From contig JANPBZ010000206.1 of NCBI GenBank assembly GCA_031430695.1, positions 1 to 64,000 on the forward strand: a DNA stretch of 64,000 bases, read 5' to 3'. This DNA is from JAENVT01 sp031430695. GTDB taxonomy: Bacteria > Actinomycetota > Acidimicrobiia > Acidimicrobiales > Ilumatobacteraceae. This document shows positions 37,279-44,489 of this stretch, in pieces (position 1 is the stretch's first letter; every line of letters begins with the position of its first letter). Under the pieces are notes generated by a model. It searched no databases and had not been told where the DNA came from. It saw nothing but the letters and a program-made list of their open reading frames with translations. The position numbers were made by a program, and so were the translations under genes.

Positions 37279-37791
37279 TCAGCTCTCCTTCTCGGCGATG
37301 ATCTCGACCCGAACCGTGACCTCGGGTTGCACCTTCAGCATCAAGATCCGTGGCGGCTCCATGCCGAAGTCACGGATGTCGAATGTTGAGCTCCCCGAGA
37401 GGGAGAGGCTTCCGTCGGCGACCACCTTGACGGTCATCGCGTCTTCGTATCGGCGCGTGAAGCCGCGGAACGTGAGGTCGCCGCCAACGATGTAGCTCGC
37501 CGGTTCGTTGCTCTGTTTCATCGTCTTGAGATCGCCGGCAATGCTCGGATACCGGCGGGCATCGATCCGCCGTCTCAACTCGCGATCCTCGAAGGCGTTG
37601 CCCGACCTGAGGTTCTCCACTGGAAACTCGAGATGACCGAGCAACGTCTGATCGACGTTGATCGTGCCATCGGCGATGTCCAAGTCGAGCCACCCTTCGA
37701 GTCCCACGGCCTCGGTGTGGATCGGGTGCACGTTGGAACGCGCTTCGATCCACACACGGGACCGGGTCGGGAGGATCCGGTATCGAGCCAC
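37279..37791 (-). CDS. YceI-like domain protein in hydrogenase accessory locus
   Basis: An intact 170-aa frame from GTG 37789-37791. The fold resembles YceI-type lipocalin-like proteins: SNVHPIHTEAVGLEGWLDLD, then VENLRSGNAFEDRELRRRID, YPSIAGDLKTMK and GGDLTFRGFTRRYEDAM. No signal peptide is visible, unlike periplasmic YceI. Genes of this type occur in hydrogenase clusters, but its role there is not known to me. It follows within 6 bases a broken frame ending SLVVKSLPDLARYLKMGEV (37803-37894), the tail of an unidentified upstream gene. With hypA it is the only open gene left in the ruined cluster. Confidence 0.72.
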   Translation of the reverse strand: MARYRILPTRSRVWIEARSNVHPIHTEAVGLEGWLDLDIADGTINVDQTLLGHLEFPVENLRSGNAFEDRELRRRIDARRYPSIAGDLKTMKQSNEPASYIVGGDLTFRGFTRRYEDAMTVKVVADGSLSLSGSSTFDIRDFGMEPPRILMLKVQPEVTVRVEIIAEKES

Positions 37792-37896
37792 GGCCCTTAC
37801 ACCTCGCCCATTTTGAGATAGCGGGCGAGGTCGGGAAGCGACTTCACGACGAGCGAGCGACGCGGGCGAGCAGCAACGAGAAGAGCAGCCTGTGGA

Positions 37897-38265
37897 TCAT
37901 GATTGGAGTTCCTTCTGTGCATTGGAGGAGATGTCGGCCAGGACTCGGTGAATGGTTTCGACGGCGGGAGCCACCGCGGCTGAGACGGGATCGGAGAGCC
38001 CAATACCCTCGTCGAGGGTCAGCGGTTGGCAGCCTACGACAACAACGTGCGGTACCTGGCCGCCCAATCCGGCCAACAGACCGAGAACGATGGCTGGACT
38101 CATCGAGTGCGGTCGACACGTGTCGACGGCAAGCACCGCAAGGGCGTGTGGCGTGAGGCGATCGAGCCAGTCGTTGACCGTCATCGGCTGACCGGTGTCG
38201 GGGTTGTTGCCAAATCCGGTCCAATAGCCGTCACCGTTGATCTGCTCGTTGGGGATCGAGTCCGT
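37897..38265 (-). pseudogene. Chimeric remnant: [NiFe]-hydrogenase small subunit joined to maturation protease tail
   Basis: Reading from 38265, the frame opens (right after a TAG stop) with SIPNEQINGDGYWTGFGNNP, DTGQPMTVNDWLDRLTPHAL and AVLAVDTC, which is the region of the hydrogenase small subunit just before its CATYGG cluster ligand (best resemblance to actinobacterial group 1h). It then changes without a frame break to RPHSMSPAIVLGLLAGLG, VVVVGCQPLTLDEGIGLSDP and VETIHRVLADI, the C-terminus of a HyaD/HycI-type maturation protease. The large subunit and most of both genes have been deleted between them. Not functional. Confidence 0.78.
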
Positions 38266-38357
38266 CTACGTCAGCTCCTTGAACGACAGTCGTTGTGTGC
38301 GCTGACAGGGACGATCCGGGAGCGGGCGGGGATTCGTCAGCGCTCCCGAACGCCGGT

Positions 38358-38575
38358 TCATTGCTCGGTGAACGCAGCGATGGCCGCTTGGCCGATGCTG
38401 ATGCCGCCGTCGTTGGGCGGGATCGTCGCATGCACCAGCACCTCGAAACCATTGCTGTGCAGACCAGATTCGACGACATCGGTGAGGCGTGCGTTCTGGA
38501 ACACACCGCCGGTGAGTGCGACGGTGTCGAGGGGGGATCAGATCGAGAGCGTGGCTGGCCGCGACGTGGACTCGA
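38358..38575 (-). pseudogene. hypF: HypF C-terminal remnant
   Basis: The reverse strand from about 38535 to the stop at 38358 encodes LDTVALTGGVFQNARLTDVV, then a SGLHSNGFEVLVHATIPPND segment and GGISIGQAAIAAFTEQ, the very end of the Kae1-like domain of carbamoyltransferase HypF. A further piece (FHVAASHALDLI-like) lies in another frame up to about 38575, with an in-frame stop at 38538-38540 between them. Everything N-terminal (acylphosphatase, zinc fingers, YrdC) is gone, and hypA starts 29 bases further on the opposite strand. Confidence 0.8.
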
Positions 38576-38603
38576 CAGCGGGAACGTTGTCTGGGCTCGG
38601 GCC

Positions 38604-38948
38604 GTGCACGAGCTGTCGATCTGTACCTCGATCGCCAAGATTGCTCACCAAGCCGCGGCCGGTCGACCGGTCGAACGCGTGCGGATCGACGTCGGACATC
38701 TCCGCCAGGTCGTGCCCGACACATTGCGCCACAGCTGGGAAATGGTGGTGTTCGGCACGCCATTCGACGGTGTGGCGTTGGAAGTTCGTGAGGTCCCAGC
38801 CGTCATCGAATGCCGGTGCTGCAGGACACGCACGCGGCTTGACGATCCGATCTTCCGGTGCGGCGCGTGTGGCTCGACCGAGACCGACGTCGTCAGTGGC
38901 AACGAGCTGTTCGTGACCTCGCTCGACTTGTCGGTCGAAGTGTCATGA
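38604..38948 (+). CDS. hypA: Hydrogenase nickel-incorporation protein HypA
   Basis: A 114-aa HypA-type zinc/nickel metallochaperone. Start is GTG CAC GAG at 38604, giving the mandatory M-H-E nickel-binding N-terminus (MHELSICTSIAKIA). The zinc ribbon has two CxxC pairs, ECRCCRTRTRLDD and FRCGACGSTETD, followed by VVSGNELFVTSLDL, a normal C-terminus. It appears intact, on the opposite strand from the decayed hyp genes, and may be the last survivor or may serve another nickel enzyme. Confidence 0.88.
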   Translation: MHELSICTSIAKIAHQAAAGRPVERVRIDVGHLRQVVPDTLRHSWEMVVFGTPFDGVALEVREVPAVIECRCCRTRTRLDDPIFRCGACGSTETDVVSGNELFVTSLDLSVEVS

Positions 38949-39027
38949 GGCTTCGCCATGCTGTCGAGCAACTCGCTGATCGACAGCGTCGCAACGGAGA
39001 TGGCCGACGGGCGGAATGGGTCCGAAA

Positions 39028-39348
39028 TCAGTGAAGCGAGAAGATCGCCTTGCGGAGTTCGCAGATGGTGGTGTCGAGCAGATCGATCGTGCCTTCGAGG
39101 CGCGCTTGCGTTGGAGCGTCGACCGTTTGGCAGGTCGCTTGCAGCTGCAGACCGGCAGCGAACAGACGGTGAATCACGGTGTCGTAGAGACCTGCTGCGA
39201 TGCGTTCGCGGTCGGTTGCGACGGCGGTTGCACAGGCTTCGCGTCGCAGGGCATGTTGGCGCTCACGCCCTGTTTGGTTGGGGCGAACCGACAGGGTGTC
39301 CGTCTGGCTCGACGATGGCGAGCTAGCAAGCACTTCGTAGTTGGACAC
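39028..39348 (-). CDS. Short HisKA_3-like protein lacking the kinase domain, Tyr at phosphoacceptor site
   Basis: A 106-aa protein. The C-terminal 60 residues align with the dimerisation/phosphoacceptor helices of DevS/NarX-type histidine kinases, whose H-box reads RIARDLHDTVIQRLF; here it is RIAAGLYDTVIHRLFAAGLQ, so the phosphoacceptor His is Tyr. It ends TTICELRKAIFSLH and stops exactly where the ATPase domain would begin. A GTG start at 39346-39348 is preceded by AGGAG with 6-base spacing, a good ribosome binding site that argues for expression. It may be a decayed kinase or a small dimerisation partner; function unknown. Confidence 0.6.
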   Translation of the reverse strand: MSNYEVLASSPSSSQTDTLSVRPNQTGRERQHALRREACATAVATDRERIAAGLYDTVIHRLFAAGLQLQATCQTVDAPTQARLEGTIDLLDTTICELRKAIFSLH

Positions 39349-39512
39349 GACGAACTCCTGTACGGGCGGGGGCGCAACCAATGAGTCCGGGGTGGCGCGG
39401 GGACAGCGTTGTCGGCCTGTATACCCAACGGCTGGCGCTCCTAGACATGCGAGGCGTCGATCGCCACGCCAGTGGTGTTGCAGTCGTGTCGCTGGACTCG
39501 TACGGTGGTCGG

Positions 39513-40982
39513 ATGCTTCCGCAGGTGCACCCCGGTCTCGCCATGGGCTTTTACTTCTTCCCGCGGGGCGGCAGCGCGCAGGTAGCCCGGTACCTGTGTC
39601 GCGCCCTGGACGGCACCCGCTGGAAGCCGACACTGTTCGCAGGGTCGATCGGATCGGAGTCCGAGAGCTCCGATGCCCGCCGGTTCTTCAGCGGCATCGA
39701 CTGCGAAGCACTCGACTACGCACCGGCCCTGTCGGACTTTTGTGCGGGTGCCGACGCGATGGCTGCAGCGGTACCGATGCCGGCATCGTACGAAGACAAG
39801 CTGGGCGTGCCCGACCGCATCTTCTTCGAACTCGACGACGCTGCGTTCCATCGACAGGTTGCCAGCTGGTCGCGATTCCTGGCCTCCCACCGTCAATCGC
39901 GACCTTCCGTGGTGCACCTGCACCATCTCACCCCCATGCACGAGGCGGCTCGTGAGGTGTGGCCCGACGTGCCCATCATCACCCATCTGCACGGGACCGA
40001 ACTGAAGATGCTCTCGGCCGCACAGGGCGATACGACAACCGATGGGCGTGGGCGCTGGCAGCACGAGTGGGTCGAGCACATGCAGCGGTGGGCCGGTAAC
40101 TCCGCCCGGATCGTCGTCGTCGGTGCTCATGACGAGCAGTTGGTTCAGAAGTTGCTGCCGGTCGATGGGCAACGCGTTGTGGCAATCGCCAGTGGTGTCG
40201 ATACCGATGTCTTCGCTCCACGCACTCGCACGGCGGCCCAACGGAACGCGCTGTGGAACCGCTTCCTCGTCGATGAGCCCCGTGGCTGGCGTGCGGCCGG
40301 ACGGGAGGGATCGATTCGCTATCGGGTCGAGGACCTGTCGGCGTTCACCGATTCGGAAGGGCACTCGGTTCCGGTGGTGTTGTTCGCCGGTCGATTCATG
40401 AAGTTCAAGCGGCTGCAGCTGTTGATCGAGGCCCATCACGCGATGCGAGCGACCACGTCATGCCGCTCGGTGCTGATCGTCGCCGGTGGATTCCCGAACG
40501 AATGGGAAGGCGAGCACCCGTACGACACAGTGCGACGATTGGGCGCCGAAGGCGTCTTCTTTGTCGGATGGCGAGATCACACCGACCTTTCCGAGATACT
40601 CAATTGCAGCGATGTCTTCGCAGCTCTGTCCGTCGACGAGCCGTTCGGTCTCGTGTATCTCGAGGCGATGGCCAGTGGGATCCCACCGATCGGAACCAGT
40701 ACAGGAGGGCCGCTGTCGTTCATCAACGTCGATCACGTTCGGCCCACAGGCTGGCTTGTGCCGCCCGACGACGTCGCCGCGACCACCCGGGCGCTGGTCG
40801 AGGCAATCTCGAACCCTGTAGAACGAGTCGAGCGCGGTAGACGAGCTGCGCAGTTCGTTCGCGAGCACTACTCGTGGGCTTCCACCGCGCAGTCGTTCGC
40901 CCGTCTCTACGACGAAGTGACCGACGAGCCAACTTGCTCGAAGCGATCCGGTGGTGCGTTGCCGGCGATCGGTGTTGCGTAG
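39513..40982 (+). CDS. GT-B glycosyltransferase (family 4-like)
   Basis: About 489 aa. N-terminal domain begins MLPQVHPGLAMGFYFFPRGG and contains VVHLHHLTPMHEAAREVWPD and THLHGTELKMLSA; the C-terminal nucleotide-sugar domain has VVLFAGRFMKFKRLQLLIEA, FVGWRDHTDLSEIL and the E-x7-E motif in DEPFGLVYLEAMASGIPPIG. It probably adds a hexose to a lipid or polysaccharide acceptor at the cytoplasmic face; acceptor unknown. ATG 39513 fits the fold start; ATG 39381 and 39447 are in-frame alternatives. Its 3' end overlaps the convergent DUF6454-like gene by 76 bases. Confidence 0.83.
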   Translation: MLPQVHPGLAMGFYFFPRGGSAQVARYLCRALDGTRWKPTLFAGSIGSESESSDARRFFSGIDCEALDYAPALSDFCAGADAMAAAVPMPASYEDKLGVPDRIFFELDDAAFHRQVASWSRFLASHRQSRPSVVHLHHLTPMHEAAREVWPDVPIITHLHGTELKMLSAAQGDTTTDGRGRWQHEWVEHMQRWAGNSARIVVVGAHDEQLVQKLLPVDGQRVVAIASGVDTDVFAPRTRTAAQRNALWNRFLVDEPRGWRAAGREGSIRYRVEDLSAFTDSEGHSVPVVLFAGRFMKFKRLQLLIEAHHAMRATTSCRSVLIVAGGFPNEWEGEHPYDTVRRLGAEGVFFVGWRDHTDLSEILNCSDVFAALSVDEPFGLVYLEAMASGIPPIGTSTGGPLSFINVDHVRPTGWLVPPDDVAATTRALVEAISNPVERVERGRRAAQFVREHYSWASTAQSFARLYDEVTDEPTCSKRSGGALPAIGVA

Positions 40983-41833
40983 GACAGGATTGTGCTCATC
41001 CCATCGTCGGGCAGGAGATGGAGGATCAGTTGATCGCCACGGATCTCAGCCCATATCGGATTGTGAGTGACGACCCGGCCCGACGCGGAGGAGTAGATGG
41101 GAAAGGGCACCTCACGCTCCATCACCAGATCGTCGACGTCGAGTAGCCCCAACCCACCAAGCCAGCCTGGGCCGGAGGCAAGCCCGACCTCGGCGACGCC
41201 GGCGCACAGCAGATGACCATCGCCGAGCCACTGACAGTCCTGGTGATCGACGAAGAATGCTGGATTGACGCGAGCTGCACGCAACTGCCCCTCGACTGAC
41301 CAACGATAGAAGCGACGCGACCCCCACGACCACCCGACGAGATCGCCCTCGGGCCCGCATCGCGCGATCGCGCCGACGTGGTCGTCGACATCGAACGCCC
41401 GGTGTGGTCCGTCGCCGGGCCGCATTCGGTACACGGTCGTCGTCGAATCGGGCCGATACTCTGCACACGAAATCCAGAACGTCGTTCCGTCGAAGTCCAT
41501 GCCGCCGGGGTGATAGCGCCAGCTGTCACCGATGGGGACTTGTTCGACCAAGTCCCCTCGATCGTCGGCCGCCATCACGTAGCCGCGTTGAGAACGGACA
41601 TCGACCGTCGAGATCCACCATGTCGAGTCGACGAGGGCCATGCCTTGCGGATGGTATGAATCGAAGTTCAGCGCCAACTCATTGACGAGTTGCCACCTGG
41701 TCGTGCGGGTGAACGATGCAACGGTTGCGGCGATCGCGGCATCCGTGCGCGTCTGATTGCACAACATCTGCTGCGAAGTATCGCGGACGCGAACCAACGC
41801 AGCGTTGATACCCGGCGACGTTGTGGTAGCCAC
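40907..41833 (-). CDS. DUF6454-like beta-propeller protein
   Basis: A 308-aa protein without a membrane signal. Repeated strands such as NFDSYHPQGMALVDSTWWIS, YHPGGMDFDGTTFWISCAEY and DHQDCQWLGDGHLLCAG give a propeller-like pattern and match my recollection of the DUF6454 family. Function unknown. ATG 41833 is used; no clear Shine-Dalgarno is present. The C-terminus overlaps the glycosyltransferase end. Confidence 0.65.
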   Translation of the reverse strand: MATTTSPGINAALVRVRDTSQQMLCNQTRTDAAIAATVASFTRTTRWQLVNELALNFDSYHPQGMALVDSTWWISTVDVRSQRGYVMAADDRGDLVEQVPIGDSWRYHPGGMDFDGTTFWISCAEYRPDSTTTVYRMRPGDGPHRAFDVDDHVGAIARCGPEGDLVGWSWGSRRFYRWSVEGQLRAARVNPAFFVDHQDCQWLGDGHLLCAGVAEVGLASGPGWLGGLGLLDVDDLVMEREVPFPIYSSASGRVVTHNPIWAEIRGDQLILHLLPDDGMSTILSYATPIAGNAPPDRFEQVGSSVTSS

Positions 41834-41874
41834 AGCATGAACATCGGCTGATCATCACTGACGCCTGAGCAAAA

Positions 41875-42120
41875 GTGTTCGTGCCGAACAACCGTCGACT
41901 TGCCGTGAAGTGGCTTCGAACCGTGGAAGACCCCGGCGATGGCGACGAGCGAAGTGTGCTCTTGGGATGGCTCGCGTTTCACCGAGCGGTGCTCGCCACG
42001 AAATGCGCCGGTCGCAGCGTTCGGTGGAACCTGCAGAAGCTGGTGGGCGAGTACGCACGCCACAACGGCCACGCTGACCTGCTTCGTGAGCGCATCGACG
42101 GAGCCACCGGAGAGTCCTGA
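41875..42120 (+). pseudogene. DinB/DUF664-type protein with large internal deletion
   Basis: The 81-aa frame joins the start of a DUF664 protein (DERSVLLGWLAFHRAVLATK) directly to its end (LVGEYARHNGHADLLRERID). Intact DinB-like DUF664 proteins are about 165-175 aa, so roughly 90 residues, including two metal-binding histidines, are missing in frame. It is unlikely to be active. Confidence 0.68.
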
Positions 42121-42163
42121 GCTGCCTCGCGTTCGCCGTCAGCGTCATCTGCGCGCTGCCGAG

Positions 42164-42838
42164 TCAGTCGCGGTCCTGCCAGGTGCACACGCAGGCCTCG
42201 TTGCCTTCAGCATCGGCGAGGATCCAGAACGACCGGGCGCGCTTGTCGCTGACGAGGTGGCCGCCGGCCGCGATCGCGTCGGCAACGCGCTGCTCGGCCA
42301 CGTCGTGAGGCACTATGACATCGATGTGAATTCGACTGCGTTGCAGCCGGGGAGCATCCATCTGCTGGAACCAGAACGCAGGACCGATCCGCAGCGGATC
42401 GACGAGTGCGATGATCTGTCCGCCGGCCGTTGTCGGCGGTTCGTCGTCGTAGCCGAGGATTGCCTTCCAGAACGGCCGCACGGAGTCGATGTCGAGTGCG
42501 TCGATAGCAACCTCCACACCAAGCGCCAGCCGTGGTTCGCTCGCCAGCCCTGCCTGGGCGGCGCGGTCGGAGATCGTTCTGGCAAGTTCAACATCGGCGT
42601 CCGTCAGACTGCTGGTGGCGTGGGTGGTGAGCGTGACGTGCACATATCCGGGGTACCGGAGGTCGACATCGGGATGGTGATCGGCCTGTTCGGCGGCGGC
42701 GGCAATCTGGCTGATGAACGCCGACGCTGCCTCGAACGATGACGCCCGGAATCCGGCTTCGATTCGACGTACCACGACTCTCCAATCGGGGAGATCCGTG
42801 CCACCATGAAACTGTGTTGCCGAGATCTTGTTGACCAT
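42164..42838 (-). CDS. 4a-hydroxytetrahydrobiopterin dehydratase fused to VOC (glyoxalase-like) domain
   Basis: A 224-aa fusion. Residues about 1-95 are pterin-4a-carbinolamine dehydratase, with the catalytic core HHPDVDLRYPGYVHVTLTTH and SSLTDADVELARTI; residues about 105-224 form a VOC domain (VEVAIDALDIDSVRPFWKAI, HIDVIVPHDVAEQRVADAIA, FWILADAEGNEACVC). The first part recycles or scavenges oxidised pterin cofactors; the second could be a structural or antibiotic-binding fold. ATG at 42836-42838. No aromatic amino acid hydroxylase is nearby. Confidence 0.82.
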   Translation of the reverse strand: MVNKISATQFHGGTDLPDWRVVVRRIEAGFRASSFEAASAFISQIAAAAEQADHHPDVDLRYPGYVHVTLTTHATSSLTDADVELARTISDRAAQAGLASEPRLALGVEVAIDALDIDSVRPFWKAILGYDDEPPTTAGGQIIALVDPLRIGPAFWFQQMDAPRLQRSRIHIDVIVPHDVAEQRVADAIAAGGHLVSDKRARSFWILADAEGNEACVCTWQDRD

Positions 42839-42911
42839 CAGCGCAGCCTACGGACTTTCAGGCGTGGTGATTCTGGCCATAGGTGGCATCGCCGACAACC
42901 GCTGCTGTGAG

Positions 42912-43090
42912 CGAGATTCCCGCGATGGATCCGAGCAACAGCGTGTCGCGGTCGCCAGGGCCCTCGCCAGCCAACCGGCGATCATCTCGGTGACGAGCCC
43001 ACCGGCAACCTCGAATCGCGCACCGGAGCCGAGATCCTCCCGTTCATGCGGAGCGCAGTGCGCGACCGCATGAAGCACTTCGGAGAGTAA
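42912..43090 (+). pseudogene. ABC transporter ATPase fragment (LolD/MacB type)
   Basis: Forward frames hold DGSEQQRVAVARALASQPAI, the ABC signature plus Walker-B lead, then after a frameshift near 42985 DEPTGNLESRTGAEILPF and MRSAVRDRMKHFGE up to TAA at 43088-43090. This is the middle of a LolD/MacB-type ATPase; the Walker A part and everything else are absent. The following stretch 43091-43253 holds nothing I recognise. Confidence 0.7.
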
Positions 43091-43253
43091 TCGCCATGTT
43101 CCGGACAACACTCAAAACCCTCGCTGTGCTCGAGCGAGAGATGGAAGTGGTACTGGTTGAGATCCATGGCGGAGCCTTTCGTGTAGGTGATTGGCTCACT
43201 CTGCGCCAGCCACCTGAGCCGCCGCTGATGCCGCCCTGACGCGCCCCGGGAGG

Positions 43254-44171
43254 TCAGACCTCGCCGGACGCCGCGATCTGGGTGCGTTCTGCTTCGATCA
43301 TCTCGGCCAGGCGTCGCCGGAATCGGATCCCGCCGCCATCGGTCCGCAGGTTGATGTTGGGCGTCGTCGAGTTGGTCGTGCCCCGCTGCGACGCCTGCAG
43401 GATCACCTTGTCTTCTTCGAAGGCGCTGCGCACTGATGCAGCAAAGCGACGCGAGACATCGGCATCGTCAGGCGCAACGTTGCGCATCTGGAACCAGAAG
43501 TACCTGGTCGTGGTCTCGTCGATTGGTGTCAGGAAGTTGAAGCTGTCCATCGCAAAGGTGTCGGGGTGCAATGGCGTGTGTTCGCCGCCAGCACCGGCGG
43601 GCGATATGTAGGCCTTGATGAGGCCATTGCTGGGGTACCGCACTTCGTAGTGCTGCTTGCGGTCGCAGTTCCCTGCGAACTGGAGGTAGGGGGCGTAGAA
43701 CGGAGCAGGCGCGGTGTCGAACATCCAGCGCCAGGTGGTCACGCCATCTTCGGCGATCGTCATCCGCAGTGGTGTTTCGTCGGACCCATCTCCAGCGAAC
43801 GAGCCGGGGTGAACCCAGGCGACATGCGATGGATCGAGCAGGTTGTCGGTGATATGCAGGTAGTTGCAGGCAATGACCATGTCATCACCCTCCGTGGTGC
43901 CCCATGTCCGGTCACGGTGAGCGCCGGGCGGAGGGCGATCACTGCCGGGGGCCCGCACGCACGTGCCGGTGCAATCGAAGACCAGCCCGTGGTAGCCACA
44001 CTCGACGTTGTCGCCCTGAACGCGGCCCAGGGACAACGGCACTTTCCGATGCGGACAGGCATCGGCGAGTGCGCCATAGTTGCGCACCCGCTTCCGGAGA
44101 GATCCGGTGATGCTGATGGGCTGGGCGAGCGGGTCGGTTCCGGCAGGAGCGAGATGTAGGCTCAATTCCAT
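43254..44171 (-). CDS. Rieske oxygenase (VanA-like), shortened, possibly degraded
   Basis: About 305 aa against about 350 for VanA-type vanillate demethylases. The Rieske ligands are present (Cys39 and His41 in ACPHRK, Cys58 and His61 in VECGYHG) and the mononuclear iron site is present in DNLLDPSHVAWVH. However, the usual N-terminal WYVAA strand is missing, the strand before the Rieske loop is abridged (PISITGSLRKRVRNYGALAD) and about 35-40 residues are lost between RPPPGAH and DDMVIACNYLHITD. All lesions are in frame. It could still fold, but I lean to decay. Start ATG 44169-44171 overlaps the opposite-strand start at 44170. No reductase gene is adjacent. Confidence 0.65.
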   Translation of the reverse strand: MELSLHLAPAGTDPLAQPISITGSLRKRVRNYGALADACPHRKVPLSLGRVQGDNVECGYHGLVFDCTGTCVRAPGSDRPPPGAHRDRTWGTTEGDDMVIACNYLHITDNLLDPSHVAWVHPGSFAGDGSDETPLRMTIAEDGVTTWRWMFDTAPAPFYAPYLQFAGNCDRKQHYEVRYPSNGLIKAYISPAGAGGEHTPLHPDTFAMDSFNFLTPIDETTTRYFWFQMRNVAPDDADVSRRFAASVRSAFEEDKVILQASQRGTTNSTTPNINLRTDGGGIRFRRRLAEMIEAERTQIAASGEV

Positions 44172-44478
44172 GGCCACCGCCAAGCTCACACCGCTCCAGG
44201 AACTCGAAGCACGTCGGAACGCACCGGCTGGACCAAAGCGGGTGATCTCCGAGGAGGAGAAGGCAACCCGCCGAGACCGGGTCGCCAAGGCCAAAGATGC
44301 GCTCGCCCGATCGGTTGGCGCCAAGGGCGAACAGGTCGCACCGGCACGCGCCGCGCTGAAGACCTACCTGCAACGCCTCAACGAGCCCAAGCAGCCCGAC
44401 GATGCCCAGTTCGAGGTGCTCATCGAGGCACCATTCAAGGCACCGCCGAAGAAGAAGACCAACGACCGTCGTTTCTGA
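44170..44478 (+). CDS. Small basic hypothetical protein
   Basis: A 102-aa charged, helix-prone protein starting MATAKLTPLQELEARRNAPA and ending in a basic tail APPKKKTNDRRF. Repeated Lys/Arg/Glu and Ala give a nucleic-acid-binding or coiled-coil look; no family recognised. Start ATG 44170 shares two bases with the start of the divergent Rieske gene (sequence CATG). It precedes the amidase by 11 bases and may be co-transcribed. Confidence 0.6.
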   Translation: MATAKLTPLQELEARRNAPAGPKRVISEEEKATRRDRVAKAKDALARSVGAKGEQVAPARAALKTYLQRLNEPKQPDDAQFEVLIEAPFKAPPKKKTNDRRF

Positions 44479-44489
44479 CGATCGCGGTG

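Noticed and set aside
37803..37894. Open tail ...SLVVKSLPDLARYLKMGEV before the YceI-like gene
   Set aside because: Looks like the C-terminus of a lost gene and is tightly spaced to the next start, but I could not assign it to any family, so it is only mentioned with its neighbour.
42982..43167. Reverse-strand 61-aa Cys/His-rich frame beginning MDLNQYHFHLSLEHSE
   Set aside because: It has an acceptable AAAGG upstream, but it runs antisense through the ABC ATPase remnant and I cannot show it is conserved. Left out rather than dismissed.
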